Made by a program: the position numbers and the translations under genes. Below are positions 15,464 to 25,067 of a stretch of 47,372 nt of DNA, one piece after another. Every line of letters begins with the position of its first letter. Positions within the stretch are counted from its first letter, which is position 1. The stretch spans positions 1 to 47,372 of the forward strand of contig NZ_JAKSXX010000218.1 in NCBI RefSeq assembly GCF_022829385.1. Reading direction: 5' to 3'. The DNA comes from Methylobacterium sp. J-070 (GTDB taxonomy: Bacteria > Pseudomonadota > Alphaproteobacteria > Rhizobiales > Beijerinckiaceae). The notes below the pieces were generated by a model. That model was not told where the DNA came from, ran no database searches, and saw only the letters and a list, made by a program, of their open reading frames with translations.

Positions 15464-17713
15464 ATGATGCGCCAGTACGAACTCGTCGAGCGGGTCAAGC
15501 GCTACAATCCGGCCACCGACGAGGCGCTGCTGAACCGCGCCTACGTGTACGCCATGCGGGCGCACGGCACGCAGAAGCGCGCCTCGGGCGACCCGTTCTT
15601 CGCCCACCCGCTCGAAGTGGCCGCGATCCTCACGGACCTCCACCTCGACGACGCCACCATCGTGGCCGCGGTCCTGCACGACACCGTGGAGGACACCGAG
15701 GCGACGTTGGAGGAGATCCGCCGGCTGTTTGGGCCGGAGATCGGCGCGCTGGTCGACGGGCTGACCAAGCTCAAGCGCCTCGACCTCGTCTCCAAGCAGG
15801 CGGCGCAGGGCGAGAACTTTCGCAAGCTGCTGCTCGCGGTGGCGGCGGACGTGCGGGTGCTGCTGGTCAAGCTCGCCGACCGCCTGCACAACATGCGCAC
15901 GCTCCACCACATGCGCGACGACAAGCGCCGCCGCATCGCGCAGGAGACGCTGGACATCTACGCGCCGCTCGCCGGCCGCATGGGCATGCAGGAGCTGCGC
16001 GAGGAGCTGGAGGACCTGGCCTTCCGCAACATCGAGCCGGAGGTCTACGCCACCATCACCCAGCGGCTGGAGCGGCTCACCGCCAAGTCCGAGAGCGTGG
16101 TCGAGACCATAGCGCAGGTGCTGACGGAGAAGCTCGGCGCCCAGGGCATCACCGCCGAGGTCAGCGGGCGGCAGAAGCGGCCGTTCTCGATCTGGTCGAA
16201 GATGGAGCGCAAGTCGGTCGCCTTCGAGCAGCTCTCCGACATCTTCGGCTTCCGCGTGGTGGTCGACTCCGTGCAGGCCTGCTACGCCGCGCTCGGCATC
16301 GTCCATACCAGCTGGCCGATGGTCCCGGGCCGGTACAAGGACTACATCTCGACCCCGAAGCAGAACGATTACCGCTCGATCCACACCACGGTGATCGGGC
16401 CGAGGAGCCAGCGCGTCGAGCTGCAGATCCGCACCCGCGCCATGGACGACATCGCCGAATACGGCATCGCCGCCCACGCCCACTACAAGGACCTCGGCGC
16501 CGACCTCGCCAAGGAACCGGTGCGCGAGGGCAGCGTGCATCCGCGCCTGGCCGCCGAGAGCGGCGCCTATCAATGGCTGCGCCGGACCATCGAGCTCCTG
16601 GCCGAGGGCGACAGCCCGGAGGAGTTCCTCGAGCACACCAAGCTGGAGCTGTTCCAGGACCAGGTGTTCTGCTTCACCCCGAAGGGCCGGCTGATCGCCC
16701 TGCCGCGGGGCGCGACGCCGATCGACTTCGCCTACGCGGTCCACACCGACGTCGGCAACACCGCGGTGGGCGCCAAGATCAACGGCCGGATGGCGCCGCT
16801 CCTGCACGAACTCGCCAACGGCGACGAGGTCGAGATCAGCCGCTCGGACGGCGCCTCGCCCCCGGCGGCCTGGGAATCCCTCGTGGTGACCGGCAAGGCC
16901 CGGGCGGCGATCCGGCGGGCCACCCGGACCGCCGTGCGCCGGCAATATGCCGGCCTCGGCCGCCAGATCCTCGACCGGGCGTTCGAGCGCGCCGCCAAGA
17001 CCTTCTCGGAGGACAAGCTGCGCGGGGCCCTGCCGCGTCTCGCCCGGGCCAGCACCGAGGACGTGTTCGCCGCGGTCGGGCGCGGCGAGATGTTCTCCGG
17101 CGACGTCGTCCGCGCCGTCTATCCGGACCATCGCGACGAGCGCCGGCCCTCCGCCTCGCAGGGCGCTGCCGGGGGCGCCGGCCGCCTCGTCCGCTCCGCC
17201 GACCAGACGATGCGCCTGACCTTCCCGGGCGCCGAAGGCGGGGCGGATGAGAACCGCAGCGACGCGATCCCGATCCGGGGCCTCGCGGGCGACCTGCCGG
17301 TGACCTTCGCGCCGAACGGCGGAGCGGTCCCGGGGGACCGGATCGTCGGCATCCTGACCCCTGGGGTCGGCGTCACCGTGTACCCGATCCAGTCGGCGGC
17401 GCTCGCCGCCTTCGACAACGAGCCGGAGCGCTGGCTCGACGTCCGCTGGGACACGGAGGGGCTCGGCGGCGAGCGCTTCCCCGCCCGGCTGGCGCTCAAG
17501 TCGATCAACGAACCCGGGGTCTTCGCCCAGATCGCCCAGGTGATCGCCGACCACGACGGCAACATCGACAACATCTCGATGAAGCGGCGCACCCAGGACT
17601 TCACCGACATCACCATCGACCTCTCGGTCTGGGACATCCAGCATCTCAACGCGATCATCGCGGAGCTGCGCGGCAAGCGCCCGGTCAACAGCGTGGAGCG
17701 GGTGAACGGCTGA
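15464..17713 (+). CDS. rsh: Bifunctional (p)ppGpp synthetase/hydrolase (Rsh)
   Basis: This 749-residue protein makes and degrades the alarmone (p)ppGpp, setting the stringent response in the cytoplasm. Domain order is: N-terminal HD hydrolase with FFAHPLEVAAIL and HDTVEDTEAT (about residues 47-85); synthetase with FSIWSKM, DIFGFRVVV, YKDYISTPKQNDYRSIHTT and ELQIRTRAMDDIAEYGIAAH; a TGS domain around residues 400-460 (VFCFTPKGRLIALPRGATPI); and a C-terminal ACT domain (FAQIAQVIADHDGNIDNISM). Both HD and synthetase motifs are intact, so it should be bifunctional. Start is ATG 15464 or 15467 (MRQYELVERV is conserved); the GTG at 15284 gives a non-homologous extension. Downstream of rpoZ. Confidence 0.96.
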   Translation: MMRQYELVERVKRYNPATDEALLNRAYVYAMRAHGTQKRASGDPFFAHPLEVAAILTDLHLDDATIVAAVLHDTVEDTEATLEEIRRLFGPEIGALVDGLTKLKRLDLVSKQAAQGENFRKLLLAVAADVRVLLVKLADRLHNMRTLHHMRDDKRRRIAQETLDIYAPLAGRMGMQELREELEDLAFRNIEPEVYATITQRLERLTAKSESVVETIAQVLTEKLGAQGITAEVSGRQKRPFSIWSKMERKSVAFEQLSDIFGFRVVVDSVQACYAALGIVHTSWPMVPGRYKDYISTPKQNDYRSIHTTVIGPRSQRVELQIRTRAMDDIAEYGIAAHAHYKDLGADLAKEPVREGSVHPRLAAESGAYQWLRRTIELLAEGDSPEEFLEHTKLELFQDQVFCFTPKGRLIALPRGATPIDFAYAVHTDVGNTAVGAKINGRMAPLLHELANGDEVEISRSDGASPPAAWESLVVTGKARAAIRRATRTAVRRQYAGLGRQILDRAFERAAKTFSEDKLRGALPRLARASTEDVFAAVGRGEMFSGDVVRAVYPDHRDERRPSASQGAAGGAGRLVRSADQTMRLTFPGAEGGADENRSDAIPIRGLAGDLPVTFAPNGGAVPGDRIVGILTPGVGVTVYPIQSAALAAFDNEPERWLDVRWDTEGLGGERFPARLALKSINEPGVFAQIAQVIADHDGNIDNISMKRRTQDFTDITIDLSVWDIQHLNAIIAELRGKRPVNSVERVNG

Positions 17714-18152
17714 GCCCGGCGGCAGGTGAGGCAAATCTCAGGTTGCCGAAACCGAATTCGTTAGATCGTCCCATCATTGTCTTGGCGACCGCGATGACGG
17801 TCCGGACCGGCCATCAGATCGCCGGGAATCGATCTTCGCGGGCACAGATCTTCCGATCTGCTTGACAAGCTCGCGTTTGGAACGAATGGTCCTGCGGCCT
17901 GGCGGCGGCTCAGCGGACTCGCGCCGCGTTTTTTCGCCCCCCATTGCAGACCGTCGAGCATCGTCCCGAAAGGTGGTTGCCGGCTTTCGGAAAAGGACGG
18001 CGCCTCACCGAAGATCCAGCGCATCACCCTGAATCCGAGATCCAGGACGATGCGCTCTTGACGCTTCACCGGGGTGTTCGGCCCCGGACCAAGCCTGACC
18101 GTTTCATCAAACGATTTCCCATCACCCCGTCTTTTCAGGATACGAACCGTCC
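17714..18152. other. Gene-free interval with dispersed palindromic repeat
   Basis: No coding sequence is supported here. The interval contains a REP-like palindrome at 17966-17990 and a second dyad at 18018-18056. A TTGACA (17862-17867) could be a -35 box, but I see no matching -10. The final 60 bases form the leader of the NYN gene. Confidence 0.5.
17966..18056. repeat. REP-like palindromic element
   Basis: CCGAAAG (17966-17972) and CTTTCGG (17984-17990) form perfect arms around GTGGTTGCCGG, flanked by CGTC and GGACG. A second dyad AGCGCATC / GATGCGCT spans 18018-18056. The wording 'CGTCCCGAAAGGTGGTTGCC...TTTCGGAAAAG' matches, from memory, an intergenic palindromic repeat widespread in Rhizobiales genomes. 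I cannot count other copies from this window. Confidence 0.5.
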
Positions 18153-18791
18153 ATGACTGCGACTCAGCGCAGCGCCATCTTCATCGATGGCGCGAACCTC
18201 TACGCCACGACCAAAGCCCTCGGCTTCGACATCGATTACAAGAAGCTTCTCAAAGAATTTCAGTCTCGCGACAATCTTCTGCGCGCTTTTTATTATACGG
18301 CGATGATCGAAGATCAGGAATATTCCTCCATCCGCCCGCTGATCGACTGGCTCGACTACAACGGCTACCGCGTCGTGACGAAGCCCGTCAAGGAGTTCAC
18401 GGACTCGATGGGCCGGCGGAAGTACAAGGGCAACATGGATATCGAGCTGGCGATCGATGCCCTCGAGCTGAGTGCCCACATCAATCACATGATCTTGTTC
18501 TCGGGCGACGGCGATTTCCGCTCCCTGGTCGAGGCGGTGCAGCGGCGCGGCGTGAAGGTGACGGTGATCTCCACCATCCAGACCCAGCCGGCGATGATCT
18601 CCGACGAGTTGCGGCGGCAGGCGGACGAGTTCGTCGACCTCTCGAGCCTCGCGAGCCGGATCGGGCGCGAGCCCGGGGAACGCCAGGCCCGGGCGGCCGG
18701 CGACGCGCCCAGCCGCTACCGCGGCGAGGGTCGGCAGAATCCGGGCCTCGAGAACCGCTACGGCATCCGCCAGCCGGAGGTCGAGGAGTAG
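18153..18791 (+). CDS. NYN-domain protein (LabA/DUF88 family)
   Basis: This is a 212-residue protein of the NYN/LabA-like family, PIN-fold putative ribonucleases. The acidic metal-binding residues are visible: Asp12 in FIDGANLY, the KGNMDIELAIDAL segment, and LFSGDGDFRSLVE with two Asp. The region GVKVTVIST and the helix ELRRQADEFVDL complete the fold (to about residue 170). The last 40 residues are Arg/Gly-rich and probably disordered. It sits between rsh and the smpB-dapA genes, its usual place in Rhizobiales. The substrate RNA is unknown. Start is the ATG at 18153. Confidence 0.92.
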   Translation: MTATQRSAIFIDGANLYATTKALGFDIDYKKLLKEFQSRDNLLRAFYYTAMIEDQEYSSIRPLIDWLDYNGYRVVTKPVKEFTDSMGRRKYKGNMDIELAIDALELSAHINHMILFSGDGDFRSLVEAVQRRGVKVTVISTIQTQPAMISDELRRQADEFVDLSSLASRIGREPGERQARAAGDAPSRYRGEGRQNPGLENRYGIRQPEVEE

Positions 18792-18795
18792 GCCC

Positions 18796-19365
18796 TCAGG
18801 CGCCGGGCGCGTCGAGCCAGTCGAGCACCTGCCGGGCGCTGCGGTCCGGCGGGAAGACCGGGTAGAACAGGTGGCTGACCACGCCATCGTCGATCACCAG
18901 GGTGAGGCGGCGGAGCAGCACCTGGCCGCCGGCCTCGAAGACCGGCAGGCGCGCCGCCATCGCGAAGGCCCGGTGGGGGTCGGCGAGCAGCGGGAACGGC
19001 AGGCGCAGCCGCTCGGCCGCCTCGCGCTGGTAGGCGCTCGTCTGGCTGGAGAGGCCGTAGACCTGGGCGACGCCGCGGGCCTTCAGGTCGGCGTGATGAT
19101 CGCGAAAGTCGCAGGCCTGCGGCGTGCAGCCCCGGGCGCCGGGGATCGCGTCCCAGTCGGGCGTGAGGCTCGGCAATCCCGGCTCGCCGGTGCGCGGATA
19201 GGCGTAGGCCACGGTGCGGCCCGGCAGCCGCGCCAGCGAGACCGTGCGTCCGTCGGTGGCGGTGAGCGCCACGTCGGGCAGCCGCATCCCGCGCAGATGG
19301 TCGGCCGCACCGTCGTCGACGGGGGCGGGGAGGTCGTCGGGCAGCACGTCGTGATTGGATGGCAT
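18796..19365 (-). CDS. Peroxiredoxin (PrxQ/AhpC-TSA-like)
   Basis: This is a 189-residue thioredoxin-fold peroxiredoxin that should reduce peroxides in the cytoplasm. The active-site segment is GARGCTPQACDFRD. Cys80 would be the peroxidatic and Cys85 the resolving cysteine, the five-residue spacing of atypical two-Cys PrxQ enzymes. Upstream strands (TVAYAYPRTGEP) and downstream VYGLSSQ and PFPLLADPH match the fold. The ATG at 19365 has GGAGCG upstream; a longer in-frame start at 19428 gives an unlikely extension. It is convergent with the NYN gene, only 4 bases apart. Confidence 0.88.
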   Translation of the reverse strand: MPSNHDVLPDDLPAPVDDGAADHLRGMRLPDVALTATDGRTVSLARLPGRTVAYAYPRTGEPGLPSLTPDWDAIPGARGCTPQACDFRDHHADLKARGVAQVYGLSSQTSAYQREAAERLRLPFPLLADPHRAFAMAARLPVFEAGGQVLLRRLTLVIDDGVVSHLFYPVFPPDRSARQVLDWLDAPGA

Positions 19366-19523
19366 GGGTCGCTCCGCGAAATCGCAGGCTCGGGACGCCG
19401 CACCGGCGGATCCGTGATCTTGGGACATCCCGCGAACGCAGCCAAGGCGATCGTCCCCGGGCCGTCGAGGCAGGCTCCGGCAATGGCCGCGCGCCGCTCA
19501 CAAGAGGAGCGGGGGCGCCGGCC

Positions 19524-19997
19524 TCAGCCGCGGTCCCGCATCAGCCGGGCCCGGTCGCGCTGCCAGTCGCGCTCCTTGGCGGCCTCGCGCTTGTCGTGGG
19601 CCTGCTTGCCCTTGCCGAGCCCGAGTTCGACCTTCGCGCGCCCCTTGTCGTTGAAGTAGATCTTCAGCGGCACCACCGTGTAGCCCTGGCGCTGGGTCGC
19701 GCCGATCAGCTTGTCGATCTGCCGGCGGTGCAGCAGCAGGCGGCGCGGGCGCTTGGTGTCGTGGTTGAAGCGGTTCGCCTCCAGGTATTCCGGGATGTAG
19801 GCGTTGAACAGCATCAGGTCGTTGCCGGAGGGGCCCGCATAGGCCTCGCCGATCGTCGCCTTGCCGCCGCGCAGGGACTTCACCTCGGTGCCGGTCAGCG
19901 AGAGGCCGGCCTCGAGCGTGTCCTCGATCGTGTAGTGGTAACGCGCGGCGCGATTGTCGGCGACGATGCGCCGACTGGGCTCCGGTTTCGGGGCCAT
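19524..19997 (-). CDS. smpB: SsrA-binding protein SmpB
   Basis: This is the 157-residue SmpB, which binds tmRNA and brings it to stalled ribosomes for trans-translation. The diagnostic segments are IVADNRAARYHYTIEDTLEA, GTEVKSLRGGKATIGEAYA, YIPEYLEANRFNHDTKRPRR and the basic C-terminal tail (KGKQAHDKREAAKERDWQRD) that enters the ribosomal mRNA channel. GGAG lies upstream of the ATG at 19997. It starts 15 bases after dapA ends, so the two are co-transcribed, the usual arrangement in Rhizobiales. Confidence 0.97.
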   Translation of the reverse strand: MAPKPEPSRRIVADNRAARYHYTIEDTLEAGLSLTGTEVKSLRGGKATIGEAYAGPSGNDLMLFNAYIPEYLEANRFNHDTKRPRRLLLHRRQIDKLIGATQRQGYTVVPLKIYFNDKGRAKVELGLGKGKQAHDKREAAKERDWQRDRARLMRDRG

Positions 19998-20012
19998 GTC
20001 GTGTGACTCTCC

Positions 20013-20912
<900 letters not shown>

Positions 20913-21045
20913 CTCAGGCGTCCCAAGGGATCTCGACGGGCATCGCGACGGGGGTCTCGGAACTCCCGGCGCCGCGCAGCTTACGGGCGCGGATCGGCAG
21001 ACATAGGCGGTCGCGCCACGGGGCGCAAACGGATCGTCGCGACGG

Positions 21046-21060
21046 TTAACGTGATCTTAA
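21046..21060 (+). promoter_or_regulatory. Perfect CtrA-type box TTAA-N7-TTAA
   Basis: TTAACGTGATCTTAA matches the full CtrA recognition consensus (two TTAA half-sites with a 7-base spacer). It lies 55 bases upstream of the transglycosylase start, in the divergent dapA/slt intergenic region. TTAA is rare in this GC-rich DNA, so a chance match is unlikely. Regulation by CtrA is inferred. Confidence 0.55.
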
Positions 21061-21115
21061 TAGTGGCCGCCCGATCCTCGACCTTTCCCGCTCCGGAGAC
21101 CAGCAGGGGGGACTC

Positions 21116-23434
21116 GTGATCCGATCCGCGGCCTCGAATTCGGTCCCGAAGCGCACGTCCCTCGCCGCCGCCGCGCTGGTCGCCACCGTCGGCGTCGCGC
21201 TGGCGGGCCAGATCGGCCCGGAGGCGCCGGCGACGCAGGCGACGCCGCCCGCGAGCGATGCCGCCCTCTCCACCGCCCAGGTCCGCGGCGCGGAGGCCGA
21301 GAAGGCCGCCGACCCGGTCGCCGCCGACGCCCTGAAGCTCGATCCGGTCCACGCGACCGGGGGGGCCGACAAGGGCGAGGAACCCGCCCGGACGCTGCCC
21401 GCCGCGGCGGCGGCCTACGCCTCCGCCGACCCCGACGCCCCCGTGGCCTTTCCGCTGCCCGACGCCGCCGTCACCCCGGCGGCCCCGGTGCCCGAGGTGC
21501 CCGACCCCGGCCGGCCGAAGATCTCCGGCGACACCGACCCGACGCTGCTGCGCGGCGCCATCGACCTCTACCGCAAGGGCCGGGTCGCCGACGGCGACCG
21601 GATGCGCGACGGCTTCACCGACCCGGCCGCGAAGGCGCTGCTCGAATGGGTGGCGATCCGCGCGGGCGCCGGCATCGGCTTCGCCCGCACGGTGGCGTTC
21701 GCCCGCGCCAACCCGGACTGGCCGGCCGGCCCGCTGCTGCGCCGCCGGGCCGAGGAGGCGCTGCTCTCCGAGCGCAAGCCCCCGGCGACGGTGCGGGCCT
21801 TCTTCGCCACGGCGAAGCCGTCGAGCGCCCCGGGCAAGTTCGCCCTGGCGCTGGCGCTGCGCGCCGAGGGCTACGAGGGGGACGCCGCCGATATGGTGCG
21901 CGAGCTCTGGCGCGGCGAGAGTTTCGGGCGGACCCTGGAGGGCCGGGTGCTGGACGCCTTCCCGGACGTGCTGACCCGGGTCGACCACCGCTACCGGATG
22001 GAGCGGGCGCTCCTGAAGGACGATTGGGAGAGCGCCGGCCGGGCGGCGGGCTACGCGGGGGGCGTCTATGCCAGCCTCGTTCGCGCCCGCCGGGCCGTGG
22101 AGGACAAGTCGTCGGGGGCCGCCTCGGCCCTCGCCGCGGTGCCCCCGTCCCTGCGCGGCGACGCCTCCTACATCTTCTCCCGGGCGCAGTATTACCGTCG
22201 GGCCGACAAGCCCGAGGAGGCCGCCGCGATCCTCGCCGCGGCGCCGCGCAACCCGGACGTGCTGGTCGACGGCGACGAGTGGTGGGTCGAGCGCCGGATC
22301 GTCGCGCGCCGGCTCCTCGACCTCGGCGACGCCCGGACCGCCTACAAGGTCGCGAGCGACCAGACGGCGCGCACGCCGGAGAAGCGGATCGAGGCCGAGT
22401 TCCACGCCGGCTGGATCGCCCTGCGCTTCGCCAGCGATCCGGCCGCCGCCGCGCAGCACTTCGCGCAGGTGGCCTCCATCGCGGAGAGCCCGATCTCGGT
22501 GGCGCGGGCCGCCTACTGGCAGGGCCGGGCGGCCGAGGCGCTCGGCCAGACGGACGCGGCCAAGCGCTTCTACGAGCAGGCGGCCCTCCAGCCGATCGCC
22601 TATTACGGGCAGGTGGCCCGCGCGCGGCTCGGCCAGACCAGCCTGCCCCTGCGGGCGCCCGCGGACCTCGAAGGGTCCGAGCGTCAGGCCTTCGACGGTC
22701 GGCTCTACATCCGGGCGCTGCGCCTGCTCGGCGAGGCCGGGCTCAAGGAGCTGGCCCTGCCGCTCTACATCGACGCGGCGCGGGACCTTTCCGACCCGCG
22801 CGAGATCCAGGCGCTGGGCGACCTCGCCACCGAGATGAAGGATCCCCGCGCCCTGGTGGCGATCGGCAAGCTCGCGGTGCAGCGCGGCCTGCCCCTCGAC
22901 GCCCACGCCTACCCGACGATCGGGATCCCGGCCTACGAGACCTTCACGGCGGTCCCGCAGGTGGAGCGGGCCATGGTGTACGCCATCGCCCGGCAGGAGA
23001 GCCAGTTCGATCCGCGGGCGCAGTCGGGCGTCGGCGCCCGGGGCCTGATGCAGATGATGCCGGCCACCGCCCAGCGCACCGCCCGCCGGGTCGCCGCGGC
23101 CTTCGACGTCGACCGCCTGACCAGCGATCCCGCCTATTGCGCCAAGCTGGGGCAGGCCCATCTCGGCGAGCTGATGGAGGATTGGCGCGGCTCCTACGTG
23201 CTGGCCTTCGCCTCCTACAATGCCGGCGGCGGCAACGTGAAGAAGTGGATCGACGCCTACGGCGACCCGCGCAGGGGCGACGTCGACGTGATCGACTGGG
23301 TGGAGCGCATCCCCTTCACGGAGACGCGCAACTACGTGCAGCGGGTCATGGAGAACCTTCAGGTCTACCGCTCCCGGCTCGACAGCCGCAGCGCCCTGCT
23401 GATCGACGGCGACCTCCACCGCGGGGCGCGGTAG
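21116..23434 (+). CDS. Soluble lytic murein transglycosylase
   Basis: This is a 772-residue periplasmic Slt70-type enzyme that cleaves glycan strands of peptidoglycan. The GTG start is followed by an export signal (RTSLAAAALVATVGVALAG, cleaved about residue 30). Residues about 30-140 are Ala/Pro-rich. A long alpha-superhelical region (about 150-600) contains TPR-like helices. The C-terminal catalytic domain has ARQESQFDPRAQSGVGARG (Glu628 is the acid), LMQMMPATA and LAFASYNAGGGNVKKW. Length is typical of alphaproteobacterial Slt. It is divergent from dapA, and the CtrA-type box upstream suggests cell-cycle timing. Confidence 0.93.
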   Translation: MIRSAASNSVPKRTSLAAAALVATVGVALAGQIGPEAPATQATPPASDAALSTAQVRGAEAEKAADPVAADALKLDPVHATGGADKGEEPARTLPAAAAAYASADPDAPVAFPLPDAAVTPAAPVPEVPDPGRPKISGDTDPTLLRGAIDLYRKGRVADGDRMRDGFTDPAAKALLEWVAIRAGAGIGFARTVAFARANPDWPAGPLLRRRAEEALLSERKPPATVRAFFATAKPSSAPGKFALALALRAEGYEGDAADMVRELWRGESFGRTLEGRVLDAFPDVLTRVDHRYRMERALLKDDWESAGRAAGYAGGVYASLVRARRAVEDKSSGAASALAAVPPSLRGDASYIFSRAQYYRRADKPEEAAAILAAAPRNPDVLVDGDEWWVERRIVARRLLDLGDARTAYKVASDQTARTPEKRIEAEFHAGWIALRFASDPAAAAQHFAQVASIAESPISVARAAYWQGRAAEALGQTDAAKRFYEQAALQPIAYYGQVARARLGQTSLPLRAPADLEGSERQAFDGRLYIRALRLLGEAGLKELALPLYIDAARDLSDPREIQALGDLATEMKDPRALVAIGKLAVQRGLPLDAHAYPTIGIPAYETFTAVPQVERAMVYAIARQESQFDPRAQSGVGARGLMQMMPATAQRTARRVAAAFDVDRLTSDPAYCAKLGQAHLGELMEDWRGSYVLAFASYNAGGGNVKKWIDAYGDPRRGDVDVIDWVERIPFTETRNYVQRVMENLQVYRSRLDSRSALLIDGDLHRGAR

Positions 23435-23610
23435 CGGCCGGCCGGGACGCGGTCCCGCCGGGAAGGCCCGGCGCCGGGCATCCCGGCCGGGACGTAACCG
23501 GCCCGGCGGCGCGGCGAAGCTTCGGGTTGTGCTCAAGGCGTCGGGCTCACTAGAAGGTGGACCGGCCGATGTCGCAGGTCCGGAGCGCCGGCGCAGCCGA
23601 GAGGATCCAC

Positions 23611-24603
23611 ATGCTGTTGACGCGATTTGGGTGCGCCGCCGCCGTGAGCGCCGCCTTGGCCCTGTCGGCCGTTGCTCCCGTCCTGGCCCAGGAGGCCTCC
23701 ACGGCCGAGCAGACCATCGATGTGATGAACACGCTGTTCGGCAAGCATCCGGGGGCGCGGGCCAACCACGCCAAGGGCTTGGTCGCCGAGGGCAGCTTCA
23801 CGCCGTCACCCGAGGCGGCCAAGATCAGCAAGGCCTCCCTGTTCCAGGGGCCGGCGGTGCCCGTGACGGTCCGGTTCTCGGACGCGACCGGCATCCCGAC
23901 GATCCCGGACGGCGCGGCCAACGCGAACCCGCACGGCCTGTCGCTCAAGTTCAAGCTCGGCGACGGCTCCGAGATGGACGTCGTCACCAACGCTCTGAAG
24001 TACTTCCCCGTCGCCACCGGGGAGGAGTTCCGCGACCTTCTGAAGGCGGTCGCCGCGAGCGGGCCGGACGCCGCCCACCCGACCGCGCTGGAGCGCTTCG
24101 CCAGCGCCCACCCGGCCGCCGCCACCGCGGGCGGGACCGCCAAGACTCCGTCGAGCCTCGCCCGGCAGACCTACAACGGCGTCAACGCCTTCATCCTCGT
24201 CGACAAGGACGGCAAGCGTCAGCCGTTCCGCTTCCGCATCGAGCCGGTGCAGGGCGAGGAGATCCTGCCCCCCGAGGAGGCGGCCAAGCGCGACCCGAAC
24301 TTCCTGATGGCGGAGATCGGCCCGCGCATCGCCAAGGAGCCGGCGAAGTTCCGCGTGCTGGCCCAGCTCGCCGCCCCGGGCGACCCGACGAACGACGCCA
24401 CCAAGCCCTGGCCGGACGACCGCAGGACGGTCGACCTCGGCACGCTGACGGTGACGAAGGCCCTGCCGGACAGCGCCGAAGCCGAGAAGGCGCTGCTGTT
24501 CATGCCGAACAATCTCACCGACGGCATCGAGGTGTCGGACGATCCGCTGATCGACGCCCGCGTCCAGGCCTACGCGGTCTCGTTCAGCCGCCGCTCGCAA
24601 TAG
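23611..24603 (+). CDS. Periplasmic catalase-family peroxidase (SrpA-like)
   Basis: This is a 330-residue haem protein of the small catalase-like family. A signal peptide (residues 1-27, AAAVSAALALSAVAPVLAQ) sends it to the periplasm. The catalase core motifs are present: the distal-side His in ARANHAKG (His53), VTVRFSDATGIPTIPDG, NPHGLSLKFKL, and the proximal Tyr near the C-terminus (VQAYAVSFSRR, Tyr321). It lacks the long C-terminal parts of true catalases, so peroxidase rather than strong catalase activity is expected. The ATG at 23611 with GAGAGGAT upstream is chosen over two earlier in-frame ATGs because the signal peptide starts there. Confidence 0.9.
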   Translation: MLLTRFGCAAAVSAALALSAVAPVLAQEASTAEQTIDVMNTLFGKHPGARANHAKGLVAEGSFTPSPEAAKISKASLFQGPAVPVTVRFSDATGIPTIPDGAANANPHGLSLKFKLGDGSEMDVVTNALKYFPVATGEEFRDLLKAVAASGPDAAHPTALERFASAHPAAATAGGTAKTPSSLARQTYNGVNAFILVDKDGKRQPFRFRIEPVQGEEILPPEEAAKRDPNFLMAEIGPRIAKEPAKFRVLAQLAAPGDPTNDATKPWPDDRRTVDLGTLTVTKALPDSAEAEKALLFMPNNLTDGIEVSDDPLIDARVQAYAVSFSRRSQ

Positions 24604-24708
24604 GGCGCGCCAGAGGCCGGAGCCGATCGGGACGCTCCGACCGCCGCCTCGGGACGACGGGGTGGGCTCGGGGAACCCCCTCGAGGGTCTCGCCCCGCCG
24701 CCGATCGA

Positions 24709-24963
24709 TCAGCGCGCCGTTCCGGCCGCCGGGGCGGCGGGCGGCTTCGGGTCTCCGGTCGGCGCCTTGCCGGTGCGGGCGCCGTCCTTGACGGCCCCGG
24801 TGCCCGACAGGCCGCCGGCCCCGACGCTGGTGGTGGAACCGGCGCCCTCCTTGCGGGAGGCGGCCGACGGCGTCGCCCCCTGTCCTTCGGCTGCACCCGC
24901 GTTCCCGGCCGCGCAGGTGAGGATCGCCGCGGCGAACAGGATCGTGCGATAAGGTGCGCTCAC
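24709..24963 (-). CDS. Small secreted hypothetical protein
   Basis: This is an 84-residue exported peptide with a GTG start preceded by GGAGG. The signal sequence is residues 1-24 (TILFAAAILTCAAGNAGA, cleavage before AE). The mature part is Gly/Ala/Thr-rich low complexity without cysteines. It lies 104 bases downstream of the APS kinase on the same strand. Function unknown. Confidence 0.6.
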   Translation of the reverse strand: MSAPYRTILFAAAILTCAAGNAGAAEGQGATPSAASRKEGAGSTTSVGAGGLSGTGAVKDGARTGKAPTGDPKPPAAPAAGTAR

Positions 24964-25067
24964 GGGGCCTCCACGGGTCCAGGCTGCGGGCCGGTCCGGC
25001 GGGCCCGCCGGACCAACCGGGCGCGCGCGGGAGCGTTCCCCCCGGACCCGGGGCGGAGCCCTCCCGC

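Noticed and set aside
15050..17734. An 894-codon open frame on the minus strand opposite rsh
   Set aside because: It is a shadow of a strongly conserved gene in high-GC DNA, with no domain features.
17862..17890. TTGACA as a sigma-70 promoter for the NYN gene
   Set aside because: The -35 match is perfect, but no -10 box lies at suitable spacing and the gene is nearly 300 bases away.
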